In this document: positions 10,318 through 19,700 of the stretch, piece by piece | How positions within the stretch are numbered: position 1 is the stretch's first letter | How the letters are laid out: each line of letters begins with the position of its first letter | From: Pyruvatibacter mobilis | Lineage (GTDB): Bacteria; Pseudomonadota; Alphaproteobacteria; CGMCC-115125 | Direction of reading: 5' to 3' | NCBI RefSeq assembly: GCF_012848855.1 | Contig: NZ_CP051630.1 | Coordinates: 1,343,501-1,407,500, forward strand | DNA: 64,000 nt | Notes under the pieces: generated by a model | The model's database searches: none | What the model was told of the DNA's origin: nothing | What the model saw: the letters and a program-made list of their open reading frames with translations, nothing else | Position numbers and translations under genes: made by a program

Positions 10318-10773
10318 ATGAGCAAGACGTGGCGTGTCTATCTGTCCGGCGAAATCCACACCGACTGGCGGGAACAGATCGAGACCGGAACCAAGGCTGC
10401 GGGATTGCCGGTGAGCTTTGCCGCGCCGGTGACGGATCATGCTTCATCGGACGCCTGCGGGGCTGAAATCCTCGGGCCTGAGGAGAACGAGTTCTGGTTC
10501 GACAACAAGGGCGCCAAGGTGAACGCCATCCGCACCTCGACGCTGATCAAGGATGCGGACATCGTGGTCGTGCGCTTTGGCGACAAGTACAAGCAGTGGA
10601 ACGCAGCGTTTGACGCGGGCTATGCCGCAGCTTTGGGCAAGCCGATCATCACGCTGCACGACGCGGAGCTGCGCCACCCGCTGAAGGAAGTGGATGGGGC
10701 CGCGCTGGCCTGGGCCCAGGAGCCGTCGCAGGTGGTGCGGCTGCTGAAATACGTGATCGAAGGCACGCTCTGA
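10318..10773 (+). CDS. YtoQ family protein
   Basis: 151 residues. Recognisable as YtoQ family from WRVYLSGEIHTDWR at the N-terminus, the ATP/nucleoside-like pocket segment VVVRFGDKYKQWNAAFDAGYAAALGKPI, and a conserved C-terminus. The fold is related to nucleoside 2-deoxyribosyltransferases, but no activity is established for the family. AAGGA lies 10 bases before the ATG. It ends three bases before dgt and is probably co-transcribed with it, which makes a role in nucleotide metabolism an appealing but untested inference. Confidence 0.85.
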   Translation: MSKTWRVYLSGEIHTDWREQIETGTKAAGLPVSFAAPVTDHASSDACGAEILGPEENEFWFDNKGAKVNAIRTSTLIKDADIVVVRFGDKYKQWNAAFDAGYAAALGKPIITLHDAELRHPLKEVDGAALAWAQEPSQVVRLLKYVIEGTL

Positions 10774-10776
10774 CCC

Positions 10777-11997
10777 GTGACATCCCCCCTGACAGAGACC
10801 CCGTCACTGATCCCCTCTGCACGTGGCAGCCGGGCCAGCTATGCCACGGAGCCGGGCGCCTCACGCGGGCGGCTGGTGCGCGAGGATGAAAGCCGCACGC
10901 GCTCGCCATACCAGCGGGACCGCGACCGGATCATCCATTCAGGCGCGTTCCGGCGGCTGAAGCACAAGACCCAAGTCTTCGTCTATCACGAGGGGGATTA
11001 TTACCGAACGCGGCTGACCCACTCGCTGGAAGTGGCCCAGATCGCCCGGTCGCTGAGCCGGTTCCTCGGGCTTGATGAAGACATCGCCGAGGCGCTGGCG
11101 CTGGCCCATGATCTTGGCCACACACCGTTTGGCCATGCGGGTGAGGACGCGCTGTCCGAATGCATGGAGGGCTATGGCGGCTTCGACCACAACGCGCAGA
11201 CCCTGCGCATCGTGACGCGGCTGGAGCAGCGCTACGCGGATTTCGACGGCCTCAACCTGACCTGGGAAACCCTTGAGGGCGTGGTGAAGCATAACGGCCC
11301 GGTGCTGGCAAAAGGCGAAAACATCGACAGCCTGCCGCGCGCCTTCCGTGAGTATCCCGGGCTCGAGGGGCTCGAGATCGATACGTATGCCGGGCTGGAG
11401 GCGCAGCTTGCCGCGCTGTCGGACGACATCGCCTATAACAACCATGACATCGATGACGGGCTGCGCGCCGGGCTGTTCACCGTTGATGACCTGATGGCGC
11501 TGCCGCTTGTGGGCGACATGTTCCGCAGCGTGTTCGATGCCTATCCGGGGCTTGAGCCGCGCCGGTTGCGCCATGAAGCGATCCGCAGGCTGATTTCCCA
11601 CATGGTGGAGGACGTGCTGGCGGAGACCTCGCGGCGGCTGGCGGAGGTCAGGCCCGAGACGGCTGATGACGTGCGGCGCGCCGGGCGGACCATGGCCAGT
11701 TTCTCGGAGGAGATGCAGGCCCATGACCGGGCGCTGAAAGCCTTCCTGTTCGAGCGGATGTACCGGCATTTCCAGGTCAACCGGATGATGAGCAAGGCCA
11801 AGCGGGTTATGCGGGAATTGTTCGAGCTGTTTGTCTCCGAACCGGACCTGCTGCCGGACGAATGGCAGCGGCAGACGGACGGGCCGCGCAGCCAGCGGAC
11901 GGCTGAGACCGTCTGCGACTATGTGGCGGGCATGACGGACCGCTTTGCCATCGAAGAGCACCGGCGGCTGTTCCAGACCGACCCGATTTTCCGCTAA
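10777..11997 (+). CDS. dgt: Deoxyguanosinetriphosphate triphosphohydrolase-like protein
   Basis: 406 residues, HD-domain dNTPase of the shorter alphaproteobacterial type. Metal ligands are visible: RLTHSLEVAQ (His82), HDLGHTPFGH (His111-Asp112) and the later SDDIAYNNHD (Asp near 217). It hydrolyses dNTPs to nucleoside and triphosphate, adjusting the dNTP pool. The start is a GTG at 10777, three bases after ytoQ. Followed by argS in the conserved order. Confidence 0.93.
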   Translation: MTSPLTETPSLIPSARGSRASYATEPGASRGRLVREDESRTRSPYQRDRDRIIHSGAFRRLKHKTQVFVYHEGDYYRTRLTHSLEVAQIARSLSRFLGLDEDIAEALALAHDLGHTPFGHAGEDALSECMEGYGGFDHNAQTLRIVTRLEQRYADFDGLNLTWETLEGVVKHNGPVLAKGENIDSLPRAFREYPGLEGLEIDTYAGLEAQLAALSDDIAYNNHDIDDGLRAGLFTVDDLMALPLVGDMFRSVFDAYPGLEPRRLRHEAIRRLISHMVEDVLAETSRRLAEVRPETADDVRRAGRTMASFSEEMQAHDRALKAFLFERMYRHFQVNRMMSKAKRVMRELFELFVSEPDLLPDEWQRQTDGPRSQRTAETVCDYVAGMTDRFAIEEHRRLFQTDPIFR

Positions 11998-12108
11998 TGC
12001 GGCCGCTCTGCGCCGTTCTGCCGGGCCTGCTGTCCACAACATGACAAATGGCGCTCAAAGGTGTATCGAGCGCTTCCTTCCCCCCGTATCTGACGACCGA
12101 AACTGCTC

Positions 12109-13875
12109 ATGAATCTCTTCAGCGATATCCGCGCCGTGCTTACGGCCACCATCGACAGCCTGGCGGATGCCGGCACGCTTCCCGGCGGGCTCGACCTCGG
12201 CAATGTCACCGTGGAGCCGCCGCGTGATCCGTCGCACGGAGATATCGCCACCAATGCGGCGCTGGTACTGTCGAAGCAGGCGAAGATGAAGCCGCGGGAG
12301 ATTGCCGACGCCATTGCCGGGGCCATTACGGCTGACGCGGCAATTGAAAGCGCGGATGTGGCGGGGCCGGGCTTCATCAATCTGCGGCTGTCGGCAGATC
12401 TGATGCGGGCACAGGTGTCCGGTGTGCTCGCAGCCGGGGACACATTCGGTGACGCGGATATCGGCGCGGGCCGGAAGGTGAATGTGGAATATGTGTCGGC
12501 CAACCCGACAGGCCCGATGCATGTGGGCCATTGCCGCGGGTCCGTGTTCGGCGATGCGCTGGCCAATCTGCTGGTGAAGACCGGCCATGACGTGACACGC
12601 GAGTACTACATCAATGATGCGGGCGGACAGATCGGCGTGCTGGCCCGATCCGCCTTCCTGCGCTATCGCGAAGCGCTGGGCGAGGATATCGGCGAGATAC
12701 CCGAGGGCCTTTACCCGGGTGACTATCTGGTGCCGCTGGGAAAGGACCTTGCCGCCCGCCATGGCGACACGCTTCTGGCGATGTCGGAGGACGAGTGGCT
12801 GCCGATCGTCAAGACTGCCTCGATCGACGCGATGATGGCGATGATCAAGGACGACCTTGCCGCCCTCAACATCCATCACGAGGTGTTCTTTTCCGAGCGC
12901 GACCTGGGCGAGCCGGAGCAGCAGGGGTCCAAGCTAGCGGAGGCCTTCGACCTGCTGGAGAGCAAGGGGCTTCTTTATACCGGCGTGCTCGAGCCGCCGA
13001 AGGGCAAGACGCCGGACGACTGGGAGCCGCGTCCGCAGCTTCTGTTCAAGGCGACCGAGTTTGGCGACGACGTTGACCGGCCGATGAAGAAGTCCGACGG
13101 CTCGCACACCTATTTTGCCGCCGATATCGCCTATCACCTCGACAAGTACCGGCGCGGCTTCGGCGAGATGATCGACGTCTGGGGTGCGGACCATGCGGGC
13201 TATATCAAGCGCATGCAGGCCGCCGTCAAAGCGCTGTCCGACGGGGGCGGGTCGCTGGACGTGAAGATCTGCCAGATGGTGAAGCTCTATCGCGGCGGCG
13301 AACCGGTGAAGATGTCAAAGCGGGCGGGCGAGTTCGTGACCCTGCGCGATGTCGTGGACGAGGTGGGGCGCGACGTGGTGCGCTTCATCATGCTGACCCG
13401 CAAGAACGATGCGCCGCTTGATTTCGATTTCAAGGCGGTGATGGAGCAGTCGAAGGACAACCCGGTCTTCTATGTCCAGTATGCGCATGCCCGCATCTGC
13501 TCGGTGCTGCGGCTGGCGGCGGACGACTTCCCGGATGCCGATCTGTCGAATGCGGCGCTGGCGGGCGTCGACCTTGCGTCGCTCGAGGACGAAGCGGAAC
13601 TGGCGCTGATCAAGCAGATGGCCGCCTTCCCGCGACTGGTGGAACAGGCAGCCGTCGCCCATGAGCCGCACCGCATTGCGTTCTACCTGCAGGAGCTGGC
13701 GGCGGGCTTCCATGCGCTGTGGAACAAGGGCAAGGATGACGCACGCCTGCGCTTTATCCATACCGATCAACCGGGTGTTACCATGGCGCGGCTGGCCTTG
13801 ATTCGCGCGGTGGCGATCACGCTGGCGGCGGGCCTGCATGTTCTTGGCGTTACGCCGGTCGAGGAAATGCGGTAG
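12109..13875 (+). CDS. argS: Arginyl-tRNA synthetase
   Basis: 588 residues, class I synthetase. The N-terminal Add1 domain starts at residue 1, the HIGH-type motif is HVGH (138-141, in [13 protein letters not shown]), the KMSK motif is intact near residue 401 ([11 protein letters not shown]), and the C-terminal helical DALR anticodon domain ends in the typical ...GVTPVEEM. It is 111 bases from dgt, so it may have its own promoter. Essential; member of the conserved dgt-argS-SPOR-nagZ series. Confidence 0.97.
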   Translation: MNLFSDIRAVLTATIDSLADAGTLPGGLDLGNVTVEPPRDPSHGDIATNAALVLSKQAKMKPREIADAIAGAITADAAIESADVAGPGFINLRLSADLMRAQVSGVLAAGDTFGDADIGAGRKVNVEYVSANPTGPMHVGHCRGSVFGDALANLLVKTGHDVTREYYINDAGGQIGVLARSAFLRYREALGEDIGEIPEGLYPGDYLVPLGKDLAARHGDTLLAMSEDEWLPIVKTASIDAMMAMIKDDLAALNIHHEVFFSERDLGEPEQQGSKLAEAFDLLESKGLLYTGVLEPPKGKTPDDWEPRPQLLFKATEFGDDVDRPMKKSDGSHTYFAADIAYHLDKYRRGFGEMIDVWGADHAGYIKRMQAAVKALSDGGGSLDVKICQMVKLYRGGEPVKMSKRAGEFVTLRDVVDEVGRDVVRFIMLTRKNDAPLDFDFKAVMEQSKDNPVFYVQYAHARICSVLRLAADDFPDADLSNAALAGVDLASLEDEAELALIKQMAAFPRLVEQAAVAHEPHRIAFYLQELAAGFHALWNKGKDDARLRFIHTDQPGVTMARLALIRAVAITLAAGLHVLGVTPVEEMR

Positions 13876-13938
13876 GGCCTGCCATTCCGGCGGCGTCGGG
13901 ACCACACAAGACACGTTTCAAAGAGGGGGCTTTCGCCC

Positions 13939-14787
13939 ATGTCCAACATGGATCGAGACGACGACCGGTACGCCAACAGTGCGTTTGACCCGGTGATGGT
14001 CGACGAGATGGACACCTATGACGCCACCGATGAAGATGACGAGCCCGCCGGCCGCGGCTGGCTGATGCTGATCGTGGTCGTTGCCGTTCTGGCGGCGCTG
14101 GCGGGCGTGGTCTATTTCGCCTACCAGCAGGGCCGGGAAGAGGGCATCCGGACCGCGCCGCCGATCGTGCGCGCGGATGAGGGGCCTGAGAAGGTCGCCC
14201 CGCAGGATCCGGGCGGGATGGATATCCCGCACCAGGACAAGGAAATTTTCGAGCGCATCACCGGCGACGCGTCCGGCAGCGACGCCGATGGCGGTGTTGA
14301 GCGCCTGTTGCCGCCGCCGGAAGAGCCCGCGCAATTGCCGGCGACATCCGCCGGGGACACGGGCGCTACCCAGCCCACAGGCAATGGCGGCACGGAAAAC
14401 CTGCTGGCCGGCACGCCACCCAAGACCGAAGCGCCTGCCGCCGCTCCCGTGCAAGTCACACCGGCACCTGCCGCACCGGCCCCCGTGGCACCGAGGCCTG
14501 CTCCGGCAGCGCCGGCCACGGCAGCCCCGGCGGCATCGGGCGATTGGGTGGTTCAGATCGGCGCCTTCCGGGATACGGCGCGGGCCAATACGGAATGGGC
14601 GGGGCTGCAGCGCAAGCATCCGTCGATCCTGGGCAGCCAGCCTGCGGACATTCAGCGGGCTGACCTCGGCAGCAAGGGCATCTGGTATCGCCTGCGGGCT
14701 GCGGGCTATGGCAGCAAGGATGCCGCGAACGCGGCCTGTGGCCAGTTGAAGGCCGCAGGGACCGACTGCCTGGTGCGCAAGCGCTGA
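13939..14787 (+). CDS. Inner-membrane SPOR-domain protein
   Basis: 282 residues. Acidic cytoplasmic N-terminus (1-40), a single transmembrane helix (about 41-62), a Pro/Ala-rich periplasmic linker (about 120-200) and a C-terminal SPOR domain (about 201-280, from GDWVVQIGAF). SPOR domains bind glycan strands stripped of stem peptides at the division septum, so this resembles FtsN/DedD-type division proteins. The start has AGAGGGGGC upstream. Its stop overlaps the nagZ start (ATGA), coupling it to wall recycling. Confidence 0.9.
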   Translation: MSNMDRDDDRYANSAFDPVMVDEMDTYDATDEDDEPAGRGWLMLIVVVAVLAALAGVVYFAYQQGREEGIRTAPPIVRADEGPEKVAPQDPGGMDIPHQDKEIFERITGDASGSDADGGVERLLPPPEEPAQLPATSAGDTGATQPTGNGGTENLLAGTPPKTEAPAAAPVQVTPAPAAPAPVAPRPAPAAPATAAPAASGDWVVQIGAFRDTARANTEWAGLQRKHPSILGSQPADIQRADLGSKGIWYRLRAAGYGSKDAANAACGQLKAAGTDCLVRKR

Positions 14788-15794
14788 TGGTGCAGGCGGC
14801 CATCTATGGCTGTGAGGGCCTGACACTTGCGGATGCCGAGAAGCGGTTTTTCGCCGCGGCCGATCCGTGGGGGTTCATCCTCTTTGCCCGCAATATCGAC
14901 ACGCCCGCGCAGGTGTCGGCCCTTTGCTCCGACCTTCGGATGACGGTTGGACGGGACGCGCCCATTCTAGTGGATCAGGAGGGGGGCCGCGTTGCGCGGT
15001 TCCGGCCGCCGCACTGGCGGGCCTATCCGCCCGCACGGCGCTACGGCGAGTTGTTTGCCAAGGACAAGGCGGCCGGTCTGGAAGCCTGCCGCCTGGGTGC
15101 ATTCCTCATCGGCGCTGAATTGCGGGACATGGGCCTTGATGTGGACTGCATTCCGCTGGCCGATGTGCCGGTGCCGGGTGCCCATGACGTGATCGGTGAC
15201 CGGGCCTATGGCGAGGAGCCTGACGTGGTGACGGCACTGGCGCGTGCGGCTGCCACGGGCGTGGAAGACGCTGGTGTGCTGCCGGTGCTCAAGCATATCC
15301 CGGGTCACGGCCGCGCCGGGGTGGACAGCCACGAGGACCTGCCGGTGGTGGATGCGCCGCTGGATGAGCTGCGCGCCACTGATTTCAAACCCTTTGTGTC
15401 ACTGGCTGACCTGCCGCTGGGGATGACGGCACATGTTGTCTATACGGCCATTGATGGCGACAGGCCGGCGACAACGAGCCCCGATGCCATTCGGCTGATC
15501 CGCGATGAGCTGGGGTTTGACGGGCTTTTGATGACCGATGACCTGTCAATGAAGGCCCTTGGCGGCTCGATGGAGGGGCGGGTCCGCGAATCGATTGATG
15601 CAGGCTGCGACCTCGTCCTTCACTGCAATGGGCACATGGACGAGATGGAAGCGGTGGCCGGTGTGACATCGGCCCTGTCAGCTGCCGCCGGGCTGCGCTC
15701 AGAATCCGCACTTTCCCGCCGAAAAACACCGAGCGACGAATCAATCCAGGCTGTTCTTGAGAGATGGGTTGAGCTTGTCGGCGCAAGTGCTTGA
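14787..15794 (+). CDS. nagZ: Beta-N-acetylhexosaminidase, cytosolic
   Basis: 335 residues, glycoside hydrolase family 3 (NagZ). Motifs: ILVDQEGGRVARF, the acid/base loop KHIPGHGRAGVDSHEDLP and the nucleophile in LLMTDDLSMKAL. It removes GlcNAc from muropeptides taken up during peptidoglycan recycling. There is no signal peptide, consistent with the cytosol. It starts by ATGA overlap with the SPOR gene, and is 64 bases before scpA. Confidence 0.94.
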   Translation: MVQAAIYGCEGLTLADAEKRFFAAADPWGFILFARNIDTPAQVSALCSDLRMTVGRDAPILVDQEGGRVARFRPPHWRAYPPARRYGELFAKDKAAGLEACRLGAFLIGAELRDMGLDVDCIPLADVPVPGAHDVIGDRAYGEEPDVVTALARAAATGVEDAGVLPVLKHIPGHGRAGVDSHEDLPVVDAPLDELRATDFKPFVSLADLPLGMTAHVVYTAIDGDRPATTSPDAIRLIRDELGFDGLLMTDDLSMKALGGSMEGRVRESIDAGCDLVLHCNGHMDEMEAVAGVTSALSAAAGLRSESALSRRKTPSDESIQAVLERWVELVGASA

Positions 15795-15858
15795 CGCACG
15801 CCCCCGGCACCGCTGACGGTGCACGTTCCCGTCATTTCCCAGCCCCGGAACCGATCCG

Positions 15859-16746
15859 TTGAGCCCAGGCGAAGTATACGATTTTGAGAGCGGCGCCCCG
15901 CGCGCCCCGGAGGCCGAGGCCGCCGACCGGGAAGACCGCCCCGCTGGCCGGTCGCTGGTGGTGGATGTGGACGGCTTCGAGGGGCCGCTCGACCTGCTGC
16001 TGACACTGGCTCGCGCGCAGAAGGTGGATCTGGCCAAGATCTCCATTCTCGAACTGGCCGAGCAATATCTGGCCTTCGTGGAGGAGGCCAAGCGGCTGGA
16101 GCTGGAACTGGCCGCCGATTACCTGGTGATGGCGTCCTGGCTGGCGTTCCTGAAGAGCCGCCTGCTGCTGCCGCCGCCAGAAGAGGAAGACGAGCCGACC
16201 GCCGAAGAGATGGCGGCGCGGCTGGCGTTCCGCCTGCAGCGGCTTGAAGCGATGCGCGAGGCGGCCGCCAAGCTGATGTCGCGGCACCGCATGGGGCGCG
16301 ACATTTTCCCGCGCGGCATGCCTGAGGGCGTGACCGTCATCAAGAAGAGCCAGTACAAGGCTGACCTCGTTGACCTGCTGAAGGCCTATTCCAACCAGCG
16401 CGCGATCCAGAAGATCGAGCGGCTGAAGATGCCCAAGCAGCCGGTGATGACCATCGAGGCCGCCAGGGCGCGGCTGGAGAGCATGCTGGGCGTGCTGATC
16501 GACTGGGACCGCATTGACGCGCTGGTGCCGGACGATTTCAGGGATGCCAAGCATTATCGCTCGGGCATCGCCAGCACCTTCTCGGCTAGTCTTGAGTTCG
16601 CCAAGCACGGCAAGGTGGAACTCAGGCAGGCCGGCCCGTTCGAACCGCTTTATGTGCGCCGCAGGGGGGACGGCAATGGCCGTGGCGGCAGCACGACACC
16701 ACAGGGACCCCGGCCCGTTGACGCAGCAAACGGAAACGCCTCATGA
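15859..16746 (+). CDS. scpA: Segregation and condensation protein A
   Basis: 295 residues, kleisin subunit of the SMC-ScpAB condensin. The N-terminal signature VDGFEGPLDLLLTLARAQKVDLAKISI is the SMC-neck-binding helix region, the middle binds the ScpB dimer, and the C-terminal winged helix binds the SMC head (ASTFSASLEFAKHGKVELRQ). The TTG at 15859 is the most upstream start in the frame and has only a weak GGA upstream, so the start is uncertain. It couples to scpB by ATGA. Confidence 0.93.
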   Translation: MSPGEVYDFESGAPRAPEAEAADREDRPAGRSLVVDVDGFEGPLDLLLTLARAQKVDLAKISILELAEQYLAFVEEAKRLELELAADYLVMASWLAFLKSRLLLPPPEEEDEPTAEEMAARLAFRLQRLEAMREAAAKLMSRHRMGRDIFPRGMPEGVTVIKKSQYKADLVDLLKAYSNQRAIQKIERLKMPKQPVMTIEAARARLESMLGVLIDWDRIDALVPDDFRDAKHYRSGIASTFSASLEFAKHGKVELRQAGPFEPLYVRRRGDGNGRGGSTTPQGPRPVDAANGNAS

Positions 16747-17780
16747 CCAACGCACCGCGCAGGGTTGACCACCACGACATGCACGACGAAGACGACATCA
16801 CCGACGCCGTGACGGACACGGGCACGGACACGGAGGCGGAGGCATCCACCGAGGGGGAAGGCGTGGCCGAAGGGCGGCCGGAGAGCCAGGCGGACGCAGG
16901 CCTGACCGCCGAGGCGGACGGTGAGGAGACTGCCGACGAGGAAGGCACAGCCCAGTTGGAGGAATCCAACGTGGCCAGCATTTCCGATGAGAACCGCACC
17001 AAGACGCTGCGGATGATCGAAGCGCTTCTGTTTGCCGCCTCCGAGCCGCTGGACGTGAAGAGCCTGGAGCAGCGCCTGCCGGAAGGCACGGATGTGAAAA
17101 CCATGCTGGGCGAGCTCAAGGCCTTCTATGCGCCGCGCGGGGTGAACCTCGTGACTGTGGGCGGCAAGTGGCTGATGCGCACGGCGGAGGATCTGTCCTT
17201 CCTGCTGCAGCGCGAGGCTGTGCAGATGAAGAAGCTGTCGCGGCCCGCGATGGAGACGCTGGCGATCATCGCCTATCACCAGCCGGTGACGCGTGCGGAG
17301 ATCGAGGAAATCCGAGGCGTGTCTGTCTCTACCGGCACGCTGGACGTGCTGCTGGAGACCGGCTGGGTGAAGATGCGCGGCCGCCGCAAGGTGCCGGGCC
17401 GTCCGCTGACCTATGGCACGTCCGAAGACTTCCTGGTGCATTTCGGCCTTGAGACCCTGCGCGATCTGCCGGGGGTGGACGACCTCAAGGCCGCCGGCCT
17501 GCTGGACGCGCGCCTGCCGCCGGACTTCTCCGTGCCGCAGCCCAAGGACGACGCGCTGGCGGACGACGAGGAAGAACTGGCCGAGGATGACAGCGGCGAA
17601 GAGCTGCTGATCGGCGAGGCTTCGGAAGAGGAAGTGCCGCAGCCGACGGGTAACCTCGATGATGAGGAAGCTGCCGAGGGCGACGCCGCCGCCGAGATGT
17701 CCGCGGTTGCCGGTGACATTGAAGAGGATGCGTCGGCAGACGGCGACGAAGCCGGTGAGGGTGAGAGCGACCGGGTCTGA
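16743..17780 (+). CDS. scpB: Segregation and condensation protein B with acidic tails
   Basis: 345 residues, against roughly 190-240 for many ScpB proteins. The core, about residues 80-260, has the two winged-helix domains: RMIEALLFAASEPLDVKSL and RPAMETLAIIAYHQPVTRAEIEEIRG. It dimerises and bridges ScpA. The N-terminal 75 residues and the C-terminal 85 or so residues are extremely rich in Asp, Glu, Ala and Gly and look disordered. The start overlaps the scpA stop (ATGA). Confidence 0.93.
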   Translation: MTNAPRRVDHHDMHDEDDITDAVTDTGTDTEAEASTEGEGVAEGRPESQADAGLTAEADGEETADEEGTAQLEESNVASISDENRTKTLRMIEALLFAASEPLDVKSLEQRLPEGTDVKTMLGELKAFYAPRGVNLVTVGGKWLMRTAEDLSFLLQREAVQMKKLSRPAMETLAIIAYHQPVTRAEIEEIRGVSVSTGTLDVLLETGWVKMRGRRKVPGRPLTYGTSEDFLVHFGLETLRDLPGVDDLKAAGLLDARLPPDFSVPQPKDDALADDEEELAEDDSGEELLIGEASEEEVPQPTGNLDDEEAAEGDAAAEMSAVAGDIEEDASADGDEAGEGESDRV

Positions 17781-17856
17781 CGGCTCACGATCCCGTCATG
17801 CCTGCGCGCTCAAATCGCATTTGTGCTGCGGCGCAATCTGACTATGGTGCGCCGTC

Positions 17857-18906
17857 ATGAGTGCTCGCCTCTCTTTCCAGGGCATTGCCCACCAATATGA
17901 TGCGCTGCTCGCCCTGCGGGATTTCTCGCTGGATGTGGGGGCGGGCGAGGTCGTGTGCCTGCTGGGGCCCTCCGGCTGCGGCAAGACGACAACCTTGCGC
18001 ATTGCGGCAGGAGTCGAGCGGCCGAGCTACGGCACGGTGGCCATCGACAGCCGCCCTGTAGCAGGCCCGGGTGTCTTCGTGCCGCCCGAGAAGCGCGGCG
18101 TGGGGCTGATGTTCCAGGACTACGCGCTGTTTCCGCATCTCACGGTTCTCGACAATGTGAAGTTCGGCCTGCACCAATTGCCCAAGGATGAGCGTGAGCC
18201 CATTGCCATGCGGGCGCTGGAGGGCGTGAACATGGCACGCTATGCCAGGGTGCACCCGCATATGCTGTCCGGCGGCGAGCAGCAGCGCGTGGCGCTGGCG
18301 CGCGCCATGGCGCCCAATCCACGCATCATGCTGATGGACGAGCCGTTTTCCGGTCTCGACAACCGGCTGCGTGACAGCGTGCGGGACGAGGCTTTGTCGC
18401 TGATCGACCAGTCCGGCGCCAGCGCGCTGCTGGTGACCCATGATCCTCAGGAAGCCATGCGCATGGCTGACCGCATCGCACTGATGCGCAAGGGGCAGCT
18501 TGTGCAGCTGGGAACGCCGCAGGAGCTCTATTACCGCCCGGTGGATGTGCAGGCGGCGGCCTTTTTCAGCGATGTGAATATCTGCGGCGGCACAGTGAGC
18601 GGCGGGCTTGTGACCTGCGCCCTCGGCAGTTTCCCGGCAGCCGACTTTGAGGACGGGACCAGGGTGGATGTGGTGCTGCGCCCCTCGGCCATCGACCTTC
18701 ACAGTGCCGGCATCGGGGTTGATGCGACGGTGCGCCGGGCACGGCTCCTGGGTGAGGAAAGCCTGATCGAGGTGGAAGTCGGCGGGCATGACGCGCTGCT
18801 GCAAGTGCGGATTCGCGGCACGTGGCTGCCGGCGGAAGGCACCCATGTGAAGGCAAGTGCCGATCCGGAGCGCGCTTTGCTGTTTGAAAAGGCAACGGAT
18901 GCCTAA
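17857..18906 (+). CDS. Lone ABC transporter ATPase, Fe3+/sulfate/spermidine (FbpC/PotA) type
   Basis: 349 residues. ATPase domain with Walker A GPSGCGKTTT, Q-loop MFQDYALFPHLT, signature LSGGEQQRVALARAM, Walker B IMLMDEPFSGLD and the switch His in LLVTHDPQEA. The C-terminal 110 residues form a TOBE-type regulatory domain, as in importers of iron, sulfate or polyamines. No permease or binding-protein gene adjoins it: scpB precedes and tatA follows, so its partners must be elsewhere or it serves several systems. It interrupts the otherwise conserved scpB-tatA junction. Confidence 0.88.
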   Translation: MSARLSFQGIAHQYDALLALRDFSLDVGAGEVVCLLGPSGCGKTTTLRIAAGVERPSYGTVAIDSRPVAGPGVFVPPEKRGVGLMFQDYALFPHLTVLDNVKFGLHQLPKDEREPIAMRALEGVNMARYARVHPHMLSGGEQQRVALARAMAPNPRIMLMDEPFSGLDNRLRDSVRDEALSLIDQSGASALLVTHDPQEAMRMADRIALMRKGQLVQLGTPQELYYRPVDVQAAAFFSDVNICGGTVSGGLVTCALGSFPAADFEDGTRVDVVLRPSAIDLHSAGIGVDATVRRARLLGEESLIEVEVGGHDALLQVRIRGTWLPAEGTHVKASADPERALLFEKATDA

Positions 18907-19049
18907 GGGCGGGGCAGAATTACGTCAGCAATGCTGACTTGCGGCTTGTTGCTTGCTGCAACCAGACCCATCTGAAACAATAATCGCCTGTTTTCGCGGC
19001 CTGATGCATGTCTGATGTGCCTTTGGCCGAAGGTTAGGAGTTATTCCGC

Positions 19050-19286
19050 ATGGGCCTGAGCATCTGGCAAATTCTGATCGTCGTCGTTCTGGTCATCCTG
19101 CTGTTTGGCCGCGGCAAGATTTCCGACCTGATGGGTGACGTCGCCCAGGGCATCAAGAGCTTCCGCAAGGGGCTGTCCGAAGAGGAGGCCTCCGCCGACA
19201 AGGCCAAGACGATCGAAGGTCAGAGCGCTGCTTCGGGATCGTCGGCCAACAGCACGAGCGACACCCGCGAGACGCTGAAGCAGTAG
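19050..19286 (+). CDS. tatA: Sec-independent translocase subunit TatA
   Basis: 78 residues. Short N-terminal transmembrane helix ([17 protein letters not shown]), the FGRGKI hinge and the amphipathic helix ([14 protein letters not shown]), followed by an unstructured polar tail. It forms the pore-like part of the twin-arginine system that exports folded, often cofactor-bearing proteins. TAGGAG precedes the ATG by 8 bases. First gene of tatABC, and it has a 143-base upstream gap that could hold the promoter. Confidence 0.95.
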   Translation: MGLSIWQILIVVVLVILLFGRGKISDLMGDVAQGIKSFRKGLSEEEASADKAKTIEGQSAASGSSANSTSDTRETLKQ

Positions 19287-19331
19287 TCCCGCGCCACTTC
19301 ACGCGCAGCCAGGCGAACGGGGCAGACGAAC

Positions 19332-19700
19332 GTGTTGGATATCGGTTGGTGGGAGCTTCTGCTGCTTGCCGTCCTGGCGGTTATTGTCGTCGGGCCGAAA
19401 GACCTGCCGCGCATGATGGTGACCGTCGGGCGCTATGTGGCGCGGCTGCGGGCTATGGCGGCGGAGTTCCAACGCGGCTTTGAAGACATCGCCCGGCAGA
19501 CGGAACTCGAAGACCTGAAGAAGGAAATCGACCGGGCCGGGCAGGGCGACATCCTGTCGTCGCCGCCGCCGATCCGCCCCGATGACACGGATGACGACAC
19601 TGGCCGCTCCGCGACCTCGTCCGTATCCGGATCACCCGCATCAACTGGCGCACCCTCCATCGACCCGGCTCCGGCTCCGAAGACCGGTGACGCATCATGA
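19332..19700 (+). CDS. tatB: Sec-independent translocase subunit TatB
   Basis: 122 residues from a GTG start. MLDIGWWELLLLAVLAVIVVGPKDLPRM is the N-terminal helix and hinge typical of TatB (with the conserved Glu in the first helix and the GPKDLP hinge), then an amphipathic helix with VGRYVARLRAMAAEFQRGF. With TatC it recognises twin-arginine signal peptides. The tail is Ser/Pro-rich. The stop overlaps the tatC start by four bases. Confidence 0.95.
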   Translation: MLDIGWWELLLLAVLAVIVVGPKDLPRMMVTVGRYVARLRAMAAEFQRGFEDIARQTELEDLKKEIDRAGQGDILSSPPPIRPDDTDDDTGRSATSSVSGSPASTGAPSIDPAPAPKTGDAS

